Source: Agrocybe praecox (lineage: Eukaryota > Basidiomycota > Agaricomycetes > Agaricales > Agrocybaceae). From it: a stretch of DNA of 64,000 nucleotides. Position numbers and translations under genes: made by a program. The notes under the pieces are model-generated. The model was not told where the DNA came from and searched no databases. It worked only from the letters and a program-made list of their open reading frames with translations. Of this stretch, positions 1 to 10,348 are shown piece by piece. The stretch is taken from the NCBI GenBank assembly GCA_964017145.1, contig OZ024841.1, positions 62,001 through 126,000 on the forward strand. The letters are read 5' to 3'. How positions within the stretch are numbered: the stretch's first letter is position 1; every line of letters starts with the position of its first letter.

Positions 1-531
1 TTCAAGTTCCTGGAGTTGCTGCCACGAGCTCCTTCCAAAATCCCAAGGAGGTTATTGAGCTCACGGACTCGGAATCGTCTGAAGATTCAGACGAAATTGA
101 CTGGGAAGACCAAGTACCATTTACAATCATTATCTGGACTTCGGTACGCCCTTTACTTTGAGTACAGTATTGCTTGGCTGACTTGAATTTTACAGAGCGA
201 CGAATCGTACGAAGATCTCCTCCTTTACTGTCATACAGGCATTAAAGCCAATCTCGCTTCGTTTAAGACGCGCCTGACCAGCAGGGGTATTGATTTGACA
301 CGCAGCCTTGAAACCTACAATCCGTCATCGGCAAAGTGGGTTTCTATACACGCCAACGATATGCTGGGACCTTTTACAACGTCACGAAACAAACCTAGGG
401 TTTTTCTGCTACGCTATGAAGGTGTCAATATACTTCATGGGTTCGACATGTTCCGAGGAATAGCTTCCGAAATTCCAATGCCCCAAAAGAAGAGGGGCGA
501 AGGTAAGACTCGGACCAAGGCCAACATTTAA
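1..531 (+). CDS. 3' part of a CxxC-motif protein gene (second copy, cut by window edge)
   Basis: Part of exon 2 (1-143), an intron (144-195, GTACGC...ACAG) and the last exon (196-531, stop TAA). The sequence matches the end of the gene at 24016-25587 on the other strand almost base for base. The visible part covers the acidic serine-rich stretch (ELTDSESSEDSDEIDWED) and the C-terminal domain ending PQKKRGEGKTRTKANI, a basic tail. The reading frame is open throughout, so the gene may be complete outside the window. The function is unknown. It is either a functional paralogue or a 3' fragment carried by the duplication; the window edge prevents a decision. Confidence 0.7.
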
Positions 532-562
532 ACGGATGCACAATGTTCCAATCTTTTCTACA
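1..562 (+). repeat. Inverted duplicate of 23985-24546
   Basis: Position x here pairs with 24547-x on the minus strand over about 545 bases with almost no differences. Similarity decays about 30 bases after the stop codon, around 562. The copy may continue left of the window. Confidence 0.9.
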
Positions 563-766
563 TTACACGTGTGGTGAAGGGCATATGACATTCATTAAAT
601 CTTCATCGACGACGAGTTGTTGGGTGGATAATTAATTAATTAAGGTGTACCTGGAGGGTTATTTAACTTCCTAGATATTGTGAATTGGAATAGCAAGTAA
701 CATGTATGTGCTATCACATTTAGGCATAAATAATTTCCAACGAAACTTGGATTAACAAGACAACAA

Positions 767-1500
767 GATTATGCCGGAGGTGTAAGAATTCGAAAGAAAG
801 AGGAAAGGTTGTTAGGAACGCCGGTAGCCGAACAAGTACCGGATAAACACGTGACCTGGATTTACCATTCCCTAAACCGCGACTGGCCAACTCTTGAGTC
901 TTGAGAACGTTCGACGCTTACACTCTTTCTTGTCCTTGATATAGATAAGCACAGTAATGGGATATAATGTGTCTTCTCAAAGTTCGCGTTCGCCAACTCT
1001 CTCTCTGGGTCTCGTTAACAGTCGCTCGACATCCCTGCTTGATGAGGATAACTGAATATGATTTCTCGTCCATTATTGAAAGCCTGGACTGCGATGCAGG
1101 TGTGCTGATTTCGGAAAATCTTGCCCCAGATCCCAAAGGAATGCAGGTTGACCTTTCACCACCGATCGCAGGCCAAAATCCTTCCTGATATCCACCTTTT
1201 GTTGCTATATGAAACTCTAGTCGGCTATCCATCTATCTCGGAACCCAATTCCGTCAAGACAGCCTAGTTTACGACGCAGGTGTGCACTTTTTCGTTTCTG
1301 ACCCAAACGTCGATGCTAATCCTGTAAAGCCCAGGCTAACCCCTCTCTCTGTGTCTTTTTAACAGTTGCTCGATATGACTACTTCTGAATATGGGCTCTC
1401 GTCCATTATTGCAAGCCTGGACTGCGATGCAGGTTCTGTTATGGATAGCTGCTGGTTACTATCGCAGCGAGTGGCGCCGGCATTGCTTTGAGATAGATAG
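767..1500 (+). repeat. Rearranged copy of the R block and foldback core
   Basis: Bases 767-935 resemble the core of the foldback element (compare 26404-26570). Bases 1105-1425 match the R block at 27090-27405. The R-block end (CCATTATTGCAAGCC) appears twice, near 1070 and near 1410, so this copy has been rearranged with an internal partial duplication. The tail 1417-1500 matches 28062-28142. Open frames here are not convincing genes. Confidence 0.8.
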
Positions 1501-1680
1501 CTAGTGAAGGACCGGTAAGTTCATTGTCAACTCCTGCAATTATAGGCGGCTGATTGAACGTCTTATCTTCAGCGCAAGATATTGCGATTATTGGCGCAAC
1601 TTAACTCAAGCGGAAACCTTCAAGCTTCATCCACCACCATCTCGAACTTCTTGCCCACACACCGTCGACTCGACAACCTC

Positions 1681-2720
1681 CATGCAGCTTAGTGGCTCCA
1701 AACACGGAGAGGCGCACGCGAATCGAAAGGAGAACCAAGAACTACGATGGAAACAGTTTCAAAGTACGTCCGAGATCTTCTTCACCTACTCCGACAACCA
1801 GCCCGATGTCCTCATCCAAGTCTACGAGGGTGAGCGTGCTCGCACCAAGGACAACAACTTGCTCGGCAAGTTCGAGCTGTCCGGTATCCTTCCCGCTCCT
1901 CGTGGTGTTCCCCAAGTTGAGATCACTTTCGATAACGATGCCGATGGTATCCTCAACGTCTCCGCCTCTCATAAGACCACCGGAAAGTCCTAACCATCAC
2001 CAACGACAAGGGCCGTCTCTCCAAGGAGGAGATCGAGTGCATGGTTGAGGAGGCCGAGAAGTACAAGGGTAAGTTATTTAACAATACTTGATCAAGTTTT
2101 ATCTGACTTTTCTTTCTTGCTAGCTGAGGATGAAGCCGCTGCTGTTCGCATCACTGCCAAGAACGCTCTCGAGTCTTACTCATACAACCTCCGTAACTCG
2201 ATGACCGACGAGAAGCTCACTGACAAGTTTGAAACCGCCGACAAGTCGTAGCTCGAGACCGCTGTGAACGACACCATCTCATGGCTCGATGCTTCGCAAA
2301 GCTCGCTGACAAGTTCGGGCCCGCGAACAGGGCCTTCGAGCCCGTGAACAAGTTCAAGCTCGAGACCGTTGTGAACGACACCATCTCATGGTTCGATGCT
2401 TCGCGAAGCTCGCTGACAAGTTCGAGCCCGCCGACAAGTCTTAGCTCGAGACTGTTGTGAATGACACCATCTCATGGCTCGATGCTCCGCGAAGCTCGCT
2501 GACAAGTTCGAGGCCGCGAACAAGGCCTTCCAGCGCGCCAACAAGTTCAAGCTCGAGACCGTTGTGAGAGACACCATCTCCGAGATGGCTCTATACTTCG
2601 CGACGCTCGCTGACAAGTTCGAGCCCGCGAACAAAGCCCAGCTCGAGAAAGAAGCCTCCGTGGAGGAGTACGAGCTCGAGCAAAAGGAACTCGAGGCTGT
2701 TTCCCAGTAAGTTTTTCGTC
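1681..2720 (+). pseudogene. Hsp70 (cytosolic SSA type) relic, copy 2
   Basis: The segment 1765-1990 encodes part of the Hsp70 substrate-binding domain ([20 protein letters not shown], then [16 protein letters not shown]). It stops at 1993 where the family has the [12 protein letters not shown] segment; bases are missing after GKS. A canonical intron follows (about 2069-2123), then the lid start AEDEAAAVRITAKNALESY. From 2200 the lid coding sequence is tandemly multiplied and broken by stops. The ATPase domain is missing; upstream lies a short unrelated frame starting at 1682. It is a truncated, mutated copy, separate from the one at 4548-5965. Confidence 0.85.
2200..2705 (+). repeat. Degenerate tandem repeats of the Hsp70 lid segment
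   Basis: About five imperfect units of roughly 80-115 bases, each carrying a variant of GCTCGCTGACAAGTTCGAG followed by GCTCGAGACCGTTGTGAACG and ACACCATCTCATGGCTCGAT. Unit starts lie near 2213, 2299, 2405, 2497 and 2607. The source is the codons for KLADKFEAANK...LETAVNDTISWLDAS in the lid. Most units are out of frame or contain stops; 2474-2710 stays open. Confidence 0.8.
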
Positions 2721-2760
2721 CTTTCTCCGCTTTATTGAACTGTTTCCTGAACTCTGAACG

Positions 2761-3005
2761 TACGCAGGCGGTGATCGACAAATTCAATGACAAGCAGGTC
2801 TTCTCAGACGGTGATTGACGGTAACCTGGGTTTACATCGAGTGAGTTCCGCTTTCTTTCTTTTATTCTGCTTATATTTTCTTCAAAGACTATGCAGGCGG
2901 TAGTCGACGAACTCAATAGGATGGAGGTCTTCCAATTGTTAGCCGGGTTTGTATCGAGTGAGTTCCTCTTTCTTTCCTTTATTCAAGTTATATTAAATAC
3001 CACGC
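2761..3005 (+). repeat. Two tandem copies of an exon-intron module, about 130 bp
   Basis: Units 2763-2893 and 2894-3003 each start with GCAGGCGGT(G/A)(A/G)TCGAC, carry a short coding-like stretch, and continue with a splice-donor-like GAGTGAGTTCC and a T-rich tract. They follow the Hsp70 relic directly. No complete frame is present. Confidence 0.6.
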
Positions 3006-4440
3006 CAGATGTTATGGCTATTACTATGCCAATACCCTTCCGAGACTGTACGAGCACGACAGTAGCCTGGAACGTATCTTAAAAACTTTTCTTGTTACGT
3101 ACACCTTCGTGGTGATTTCGTCTTCGACACAAATTTTAATACATATATTGTGGCCCACCCAATAAAAGAATCTCTTGTTGAATCAAGCATAATTATTATA
3201 TGAGTAAATAAGAACTATATATGAGAGAGTCGACCAAGGAACACCTAGGGAATAAGCACTGTATATAGAATATCATCAAGCACTTCACTTTTCGACGATC
3301 CGAATCTTTCGTTCGAGGAGCTTTTGTGGCAGTTTGTGTCAGTCCTTAATGTGACACATAGACTTGAAAATTAGAGTTCCTTGATTGAATCGTATGGTTA
3401 TACTTGCGGGTGAGGCGGCCAGTGCTGATCAGTGATGCATGGCCATTGGCAAATACGAGACCTTGAAATTGGAGCAACCATGATCCGATTGATAGGACAT
3501 TATCTTATGTCTCTAGATTCTGGGAGGCAACTCGTAGGGCTGACCTAAAATACATTAATATGATTTGTGTTTTTTAAATAGTACGCGCAATATTCAGTGG
3601 CTGCGGCACCAGCATGAATGTATGCCAATGATTAAAGCAATATATGCCATCGTAATGAATTGGAACCCTCCCAAAGACGTTACTAACTTAGACTGCCACT
3701 CAAAAATGAGGGATCACCAAGAGGGTGGTGTCGGATTCCAATCCCACCCTTTGGCTCACTCTTCGGGTATTTTCGGCATCTCAGCGGCAAAGTTTTGTTT
3801 CCGCATGCCGCGTTCGGCAATTGATGTGAAACTCGCACAGAACTTGCAAGTCTCAAAGAGTCAAAACCAGCCTGAGCGCTGCACCGAGCCAAGTCGAACA
3901 TGTTGAGAGAAGTGGATAGAAGTAACTTATTAGGAATAACAGATATATACATAGATCACAACGAGTCCCGTTGTGACCCGTTAGAATGCGTCCGCGGGAC
4001 AATGCTAAAGAGAGTCCGGCGGTGCATAATCTCAGAAATGGGATTTCTTGCTATTGATTGATTCAGAAAATCATATCCTTTAGAAAAATGCCTGCCAGAC
4101 TTTTGTGGTGCATTGCCGTCAAATTGCCGTAGTGTAACGTGTTACTAAATACGTGACTGTTCTGTGACGTCGTCGGCGTCAATGGTGCACTCGGTAATAA
4201 TTGTTCGTGGTTGCCTCTATCTTCACTACGTTTTGAGTGGGTCAGAGAGTGAGCCACTCAACATCTCTGTCACGTTAAGGTGGCATTGTCCGGCGGATTG
4301 TCCGCCAGACAGTCCGCTGGACAAATTTCCAACAGCCCAGATGTCCTCGATTGATTGCATAAAAAAAAGAAACCCCGTAGAATATTGTACAAACAAAAAA
4401 CAGCAATAGAGAGAAGAAAAATGATGATTGTGCGGTCTAT
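3006..4440. other. No recognisable gene
   Basis: AT-rich sequence with short unconserved frames (for example 3565-3906) and no recognised protein match. A small GC-rich hairpin made of GTCCGC/GCGGAC motifs lies at 4277-4325. Nothing else stands out. Confidence 0.5.
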
Positions 4441-4547
4441 GCTAGCGTTACATTGGCGTCATTATTTTAGATGCAGTCTTCGTAAAGTGCGATGAATGGA
4501 AACAGTGAGAAGAGCATGCGAAACAAGAAGGAAAAAAACGAAAGCGA

Positions 4548-5442
4548 TTAGTCGACCTCCTCAACACTGGGACCATCTTCGCTGGCACCTGGAAAGCCTC
4601 CGGGGGCACTGCCAGCAGCACCGTACAGTTTCTGCATGATAGGGCTAGAAGAAGAAATGTGTATCAGGAAACAGTTCAATAAAGCGGCAAAAGGCCAAAA
4701 GACTTACTTGGCAACAGCCTCGAGTTCCTTCTGCTTGAGCTCGTACTCCTCCTTGGAGGCTTCTTGCGAAGCATCGAGCCATGAAATGGTGTCGTTGACA
4801 GCAGTCTCGAGTTTGGCCTTGCCGGCGGCCTCGAACTTGTCAGCGAGCTTCTCGTCGGTCATCGAGTTACAGAGATTGTAGGAATAAGACTCGAGAGCGT
4901 TCTTGGCAGTGATGCGGGCAGCAGCGGCTTCATCCTCAGCTAGAAAGAAAGAAGAGTCAGATAGAGAACTTGATTAAATATTGTTGAAAAACTTACCCTT
5001 GTACTTCTCGGTCTCCTCAACCATGCACTCGATCTCCTCCTTCGAGAGACGGCCCTTGTCGTTGGTAATAGTGATACGGTTGGACTTTCAGGTGGTCTTA
5101 TCGGAGGCGGAGACGTTGAGGATACCGTGGGCATCAATATCGAAAGTGACCTCAACTTGAGGAACACCACGAGGAGCGGGAAGGATACCGGACAGCTCGA
5201 ACTTGCCGAGCAAGTTGTTGTCCTTGGTGCGAGCACGCTCACCCTCGTAGACTTGGATGAGGACACCGGGCTGGTTATCGGAGTAGGTGGAGAAGATCTC
5301 AGACTTCTTGGTGGGGACAGTGGTGTTGCGCTTGATGAGAGCAGTCATGACACCAACAGCGATCTCAATACAGAGGGACAGAGGATCGACATCGAGGAGG
5401 AGGAGATCCTGGGTCTTCTCGGAGGTGTCACCGGAGAGAATG

Positions 5443-5480
<38 letters not shown>

Positions 5481-5965
5481 TGGGTTGATGCTCTTGTTGG
5501 GCTCCTTGGCGTTGAAGAATTCGCTGACGAGCTTGACGATACGAGGGATACGGGTGGAACCACCGACGAGGACGATTTCGTGGACGTTACCCTTGTCAAT
5601 CTTGGAGTCACGGAGGACCTTCTCATCGGGCTCGAGGGTGCTACGGAAGAGATCCTGGCAGAGCTCCTCGAAGCGGGCACGGGTAAGGGAAGTGTAGAAG
5701 TCGATATCCTCGAAGAGAGAGTCGATTTCGATGGAGGTTTGGGTGGCAGAGGAGAGGGTACGCTTAGCACGCTCGCAAGCAGTGCAGAGACGGCGGACAG
5801 CACGGGGGCTGCCAGACAGATCCTTCTTGTTCTTGGGCTTGAAGTCCTGGACGAAGTGGTTGACGAGACGGTTATCGAAATCCTCACCACCGTGACCAAG
5901 ATGGGTGTCACCAGCGGTGGCCTTGACTTCGAAAATACCCTCTTCGATGGTCAAGAGAGAGACAT
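4548..5965 (-). pseudogene. Hsp70 (cytosolic SSA type) pseudogene, 5' truncated
   Basis: Reading down from 5965, this encodes the second half of the ATPase domain ([20 protein letters not shown], then [18 protein letters not shown]), the interdomain linker, the substrate-binding domain and the lid. It ends in EEVD, the TPR-cochaperone motif of cytosolic Hsp70. Two introns are visible, 4940-4996 and 4645-4707. Lesions: everything before the DLGGGTFD phosphate loop is missing at 5965; a TGA at 5088-5090 replaces a glycine codon in DKTTGKSNR; several conserved residues are changed; and there is an extra HG in the LGGEDF motif. Downstream of the stop the frame stays Hsp70-like, so decay is recent. 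The sequence beyond 5965 belongs to the KDZ-like gene unit. Confidence 0.93.
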
Positions 5966-6183
5966 GTTGGATTTTACTCGCTTGGCTTACCCGGCTTATC
6001 GTTCGACCGCACACGCTTTTACTCGGGCCGTCGGGTCTAATACCTTTTTTGGCCAAGATCGCTACCCGATTGATACCCGACTTATGTGGTACCTCCTCAT
6101 TAGTTTTCGGAGTTACCAAAAAGGGTCGTCAACTCTTTATTATAAGCGTAAGCAAACGCTTGGACACATCATTTTCTCCAGCG
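5966..6183 (+). other. 5' flank of the KDZ-like gene / break in Hsp70
   Basis: Hsp70 homology stops at about 5965 and the transposase start codon lies at 6184. These 218 bases therefore hold the upstream end of the inserted unit. I found no clear terminal inverted repeat matching the far side (9042-9230). Confidence 0.4.
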
Positions 6184-9041
6184 ATGTCGGACCTGCCAGA
6201 TTTTGTTATTTCGTTCGATGCCCCCAAGTCACCCTCTCCGACGCCGATCACCTTTGGCAACGACGAATTTGATGGTAAACGCAAGGCCAGTAATCCTATG
6301 TATTCAGAGAAAACCAAACGCCGCGCATTCCTCCCTACCGGCACCCCCAACAGTCGAAATGCACAACTTGGTCTTTTGCCATCGGGTTCACTTGAACAAC
6401 ACTCTAAAAGCGCTATATCTGACTGGTATCAGGGGGGTGAGATAACTGATAATCTGGGGAATTCCAACGACGATGATTTCTCGACCTTCGTTTACTCAGT
6501 TTTGGCAGAGGAGTGCGCATTTTGGCAGCTCAGCCCCACGCTGTTCATTGCAAATGGGTGGGATAATATCCGTAAAACACCTACACGGCACTGGTATCAC
6601 CTCCAGAGTGCTTACACAAAGTCAGGAAGATCCGTCGTCTGTCTTTGTCCAGTATCAAAACAAGGGGGCGATTGTTTCCACGAACGGTTTATAAAAGAAC
6701 TTGGGGATAAGCACTTTCCTACTGAGTGTGTTACGGGTCGTGAGTGACTGTTCAATACGTCCTGCTGTACATGATCTCAAAGGCCGGCAGAGGAACGTGA
6801 TACCTACCTTTTTTCTCGCTATGCAGTTGACTTTACCGGCGAAGAAACAATATTTTATAACATCTTTTCCGTTTCTTCTCAAGGACGTCTTGCCACAACC
6901 AAAACTCGAGCCATTGTTGAACATCGAGGCAACGATAATGGAAGTGGTAGTTGGACATGTTCAAAAGACGCAGGGGTACAGAATTGTGGGCATATAATTG
7001 CGGCGATGGATTCTCTACAAAAACATCTACAACATGACGAATCCGCAGAAGATGTAAATAAACAAACGGATTTCTTACTCTACGACGGTAAGGACTTCCT
7101 CAAGAATTGGTACATTCAACGTTATTCCGTGCTGATGTCAAGAGCAGAGACGCTCGTTGGAACGGCTCGTCATGATAGGGAGTCAATCTCCTACAAACCT
7201 ATTCCAGTACCTCTGTGGGCCACGATTCCCGACGATAAACTTTCAGAGAAGTTGCATGTCACAGACGGCGTGCAAAAATACTTCCCTCTGGATTCAGCCT
7301 CGAGTTGCAACTGTAACCAGACACCGTCAAGATCATTCTATGACGCAAGAAAGTCGACTTCAATAACTTCCTGCAAGATTTATGGTTTTACCGGAATGTG
7401 GACCGGGAATATTCAGGTACAGAAATGTGCAAGTTGCAAGTACGGTTGGATTGGACCAGATGGCCGCGAAACAGGCTACTTCAATTGGAATAACCGGGAG
7501 CTATTCACCCACGAGCTTCTGAACGATTATACCAACGCGTTCACTACTTCTGAAACCCCATTCGTCGCATGGGTAACCGTCGTGGCAAGACGTTATTATT
7601 GCGCTTCCATGGATTTTGTTTCAGAAAGGACATTTCGCTCCGTTTGGTTTGCATACGCCAGGTTGTTGGAGCTTCAAAACGATATGGCCTGCCCGAAATG
7701 TGGTCCTACACCTAAAGCGACCATCTGGGATGGTATTACTCTATCATTCAGTAGAAAACATCTACTACCGACTCTTCAACCCCCAACGACAATTCATTCT
7801 CGGGCTCCCCACCGACAATCCCGTTACCCCGTCAAACCCCAGCATATAGCAAACAGCCAATTGAGGAAACAAATTATTTCTGTTTTAGGTTTGGCGTCCA
7901 CCTCTCCAACAGAAGTTAGCAGAAAAGACAGGACAATAACATCCATCATTAGAAGTTTAAATGACATTGACCCATGTTTGGCTCTGGTCTTTGGGCGCTG
8001 TTTCTCTGTTCGGCGTGAAGCTTCCCGTGGGGGTCCAACGGACTTGTATAGGGAACTCTTTCTCCAGATTGCCGCAGAGGAATCAGGCCTTCAAATGACC
8101 ACTCGTCCGGTTCTACACAGCTTGGAAACATTTATTAAAGACAGTACCCTCAGGAACTCTTATGCTCTTACCATGGTGCCCAGCCTCTACAATGTACTCA
8201 AATACGAGTTCTCTTGTCCCTCGCAAACCATTCCTGAAGACACGTTGGGGGTTTGCAAATGGCTTTTGAGGAGGGGGCTTGAGATATTAGAATCCTTGTT
8301 GAAAGGAAAGCCAAAGGTATTAAAAGATGTCACCGTCGAGGAAGAGCTAGAGCACTGGGACCAGGTGAGTAGAGAATCTCCTCTATATTCGCTCACTTCA
8401 AATAGCAATACTAATCGGTCATAAAGACGGGTTGTTGCTATGCCATGCCCCAAATTAGATATCGACCTTTTTATCCAAGACTGAAGAAAGACGGTCAGCT
8501 TGACGACGGATGCGACAAACAGAATGAAGGCTGTAATAAACATTTCAAGATGTACGGCCGACAAAGTATGACAGGAGGCCTCATGGTCGCTTGGTGTACC
8601 CACATCATATCATACGGGTTCCATTGCATTCCCAGGGCCGAAGGTCGAAACGAGGTGTTTTCCGCCATCTATACCCGCTGGGAACAGGCACCAGAAATTG
8701 TGATATACGACTATGCGTGCAACCTTCAGCCATATTGTATGGCCAGAGAACCAGATTTCTTCGCAGATACTACATTCCTAGTCGATTTGTTCCATAGCAC
8801 AGGCCATAAAAAGTGCGGGAAAGCGGCTTCCCTATCTAACTACCTTTCCTGCAACCCCGAGCTCCTGCAGTTGAACAGTAGTGCTGCTGAATGCGGTAAT
8901 GGAGGTTTGCGCCGGATCCGCAAATCGGTTAGTTATATGTCCCAGCAAAGAGCGATCATTTACACAAAAGTATACTTATCGTTCTGGAATCGAACGAGAA
9001 TACGAGAACTTATAGGCTGGGGGAAGAGCAGGGAGGCTTAA
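6184..9041 (+). CDS. KDZ-like DDE transposase with SWIM-like and cysteine clusters (intact)
   Basis: Three exons, 6184-6739, 6827-8364 and 8427-9041, join in frame to 902 aa (introns 87 and 62 nt). Exon 1 has a SWIM-type finger, CLCPVSKQGGDCFH (CxCx8CxH). Early exon 2 has a second, partial one (CSKDAGVQNCGH), then a cysteine cluster (SCNC, then KCASCKYGWIGPDGRE) and CPKC. Candidate catalytic acids follow the order seen in Kyakuja-Dileera-Zisupton transposases: D in IWDG (about aa 484), D in IYDYAC (about aa 792) followed by DLFHSTGHKKC, and E in SSAAECGNGG (about aa 851). The frame has no stops, so it may be functional. It abuts the truncated Hsp70. The family call rests on motif layout; the first intron is longer than its neighbours and its borders are the least certain part. 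Confidence 0.75.
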
Positions 9042-9189
9042 CCCTTGTATTAAATGTCGTCTATTTAGATGTCCGTTTCTTTCACATGATTTCAATATAA
9101 TGTTCATTGGGAAGACTAGATAAAGTAGAAAGGAGGAAGGATGATCAAAGAGTGATGTTGTATCGTACAAATTGAGGTCCTTGGATGTG
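9042..9189 (+). other. 3' flank of the KDZ-like gene
   Basis: AT-rich, no gene seen. The R-block copy begins between about 9190 and 9231. Confidence 0.4.
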
Positions 9190-9531
9190 AACAATTGAAT
9201 AGGTTTTGATTTGCAGACGGTGTGACCATATTCGAATTGTAACAGTCACGGGTCCGACAAACCGACCTCTTCGCAAAGGTGGGCGACGATGAGCACGCGT
9301 GGATCCAATGGTGTCCGAGAAATTGGATGAAAAGTATCCGGGGATGCTACTGCACATGCAGCGAAAAGTGAAAGGCGTGAAACGACCTTGATCAATTGCT
9401 ATCGCATTTGGAGTACCGAGTGTCACAGTGCTACCATGAATCATATGCCCCGCAGCCGATAAATGGGTTGGAAGGCATACGACCAAAATCGCGAATACGC
9501 GTCGCAGACCAGGGAGCTTGCTCATAGCCAT
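9145..9531 (-). pseudogene. Relic of a small secreted protein gene (copy 1)
   Basis: The frame starts MAMSKLPGLRR followed by a hydrophobic stretch (VFAILVVCLPTHLSAAG) that looks like a signal peptide, then HMIHGSTVTLGTPNAIAIDQ. Splicing a 37-nt candidate intron after DQ would give VASPDTFHPISRTPLDPRVL, which reads more like protein than the unspliced frame, but a TGA follows in all three copies (9.2, 27.5 and 52.7 kb). I do not recognise the family. It is carried as a passenger of the R block and is probably dead. Confidence 0.45.
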
Positions 9532-10348
9532 GTTTTAATTCGGTTCGTCGACGTGTTCGAGCGGAGTGAGAGGGTTCGCATTGTGAAAGATAAAGGAAAG
9601 AAAATGAGACAAATGGGGCATGCAAGATGACTGAAGCCTTGCGAGAGTGCTGGGGTCCAGGCTTGCAATAATGGACGAGAGCCCATAGTCAGAAGTAGTC
9701 ATATCGAGCAACTGTTAAAAAGACACAGAGAGAGGGGTTGGCCTGGGCTTTACAGGATTAGCATCGACGTTTGGGTCAGAAACGAAAAAGTGCACACCTG
9801 CGTCGTAAACTAGGCTGTCTTGACGGAATTGGGTTCCGAGATAGATGGATAGCCGACTAGAGTTTCATATAGCAACAAAAGGTGGATATCAGGAAGGATT
9901 TTGGCCTGCGATCGGTGGTGAAAGGTCAACCTGCATTCCTTTGGGATCTGGGGCAAGATTTTCCCGAATCAGCACCAGGCGCAGCAGTCAATAAACGGAC
10001 TATAACAGTTAAATATATAGCCAGCAATAGAATTTCCAGATATTGCTAATTAAGGAAACAAAAAACATGAGCTTGATACCGAAAGTTTTGAGATCACTAG
10101 ACGCAGAGGTCAAGTTCGACGGCACAGACGACGACGCCTGCCGGTCTTTCTGATTTGCAAGGAATCAAATTCGGGATAAGGCACGCACTTCATGTACGGC
10201 TTGGGTTATCTGGTCGCCGATCGGGATGGGGTGTACGGAGTGTTCGGGATGGAATATTCGGGATGTGTGATGAAACCGGGATGAAGCATGCCTGGAAGAA
10301 TGGAGTAAATCAGCTGTATATGTGGCGGAATGGAATCTGCGTACATAC
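9190..10348 (-). repeat. R block, copy with long extension (inverted partner of 26.7-27.87 kb)
   Basis: Position x pairs with 37058-x on the other strand from about 9231 to 10893, colinear across more than 1.6 kb. It contains the secreted-protein relic (9231-9531), the 540-bp R core and the 28-codon frame at 10067-10153, and runs straight into the foldback element. Similar but shorter copies occur at 767, 13.6/15.0, 16.2, 33.3, 44.7 and 52.6-54.7 kb. Confidence 0.9.
10067..10153 (+). other. 28-codon open frame repeated in the R block
   Basis: Encodes MSLIPKVLRSLDAEVKFDGT plus eight more residues ending ACRSF, then TGA. The same frame is open at 16307-16393 (three substitutions), 26905-26991 (-), 33355-33441 (-) and 54419-54505. 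Recent duplication alone could explain this; no function is known. Confidence 0.35.

Noticed and set aside
3565..3952. Overlapping frames of 113 and 89 codons
   Set aside because: Antisense pair with no homologue, splice sites or codon pattern of a gene.
5127..6272. 381-codon plus-strand frame opposite the Hsp70 pseudogene
   Set aside because: Mirror of the Hsp70 coding strand; its acidic, leucine-rich composition is the usual antisense shadow of Hsp70.
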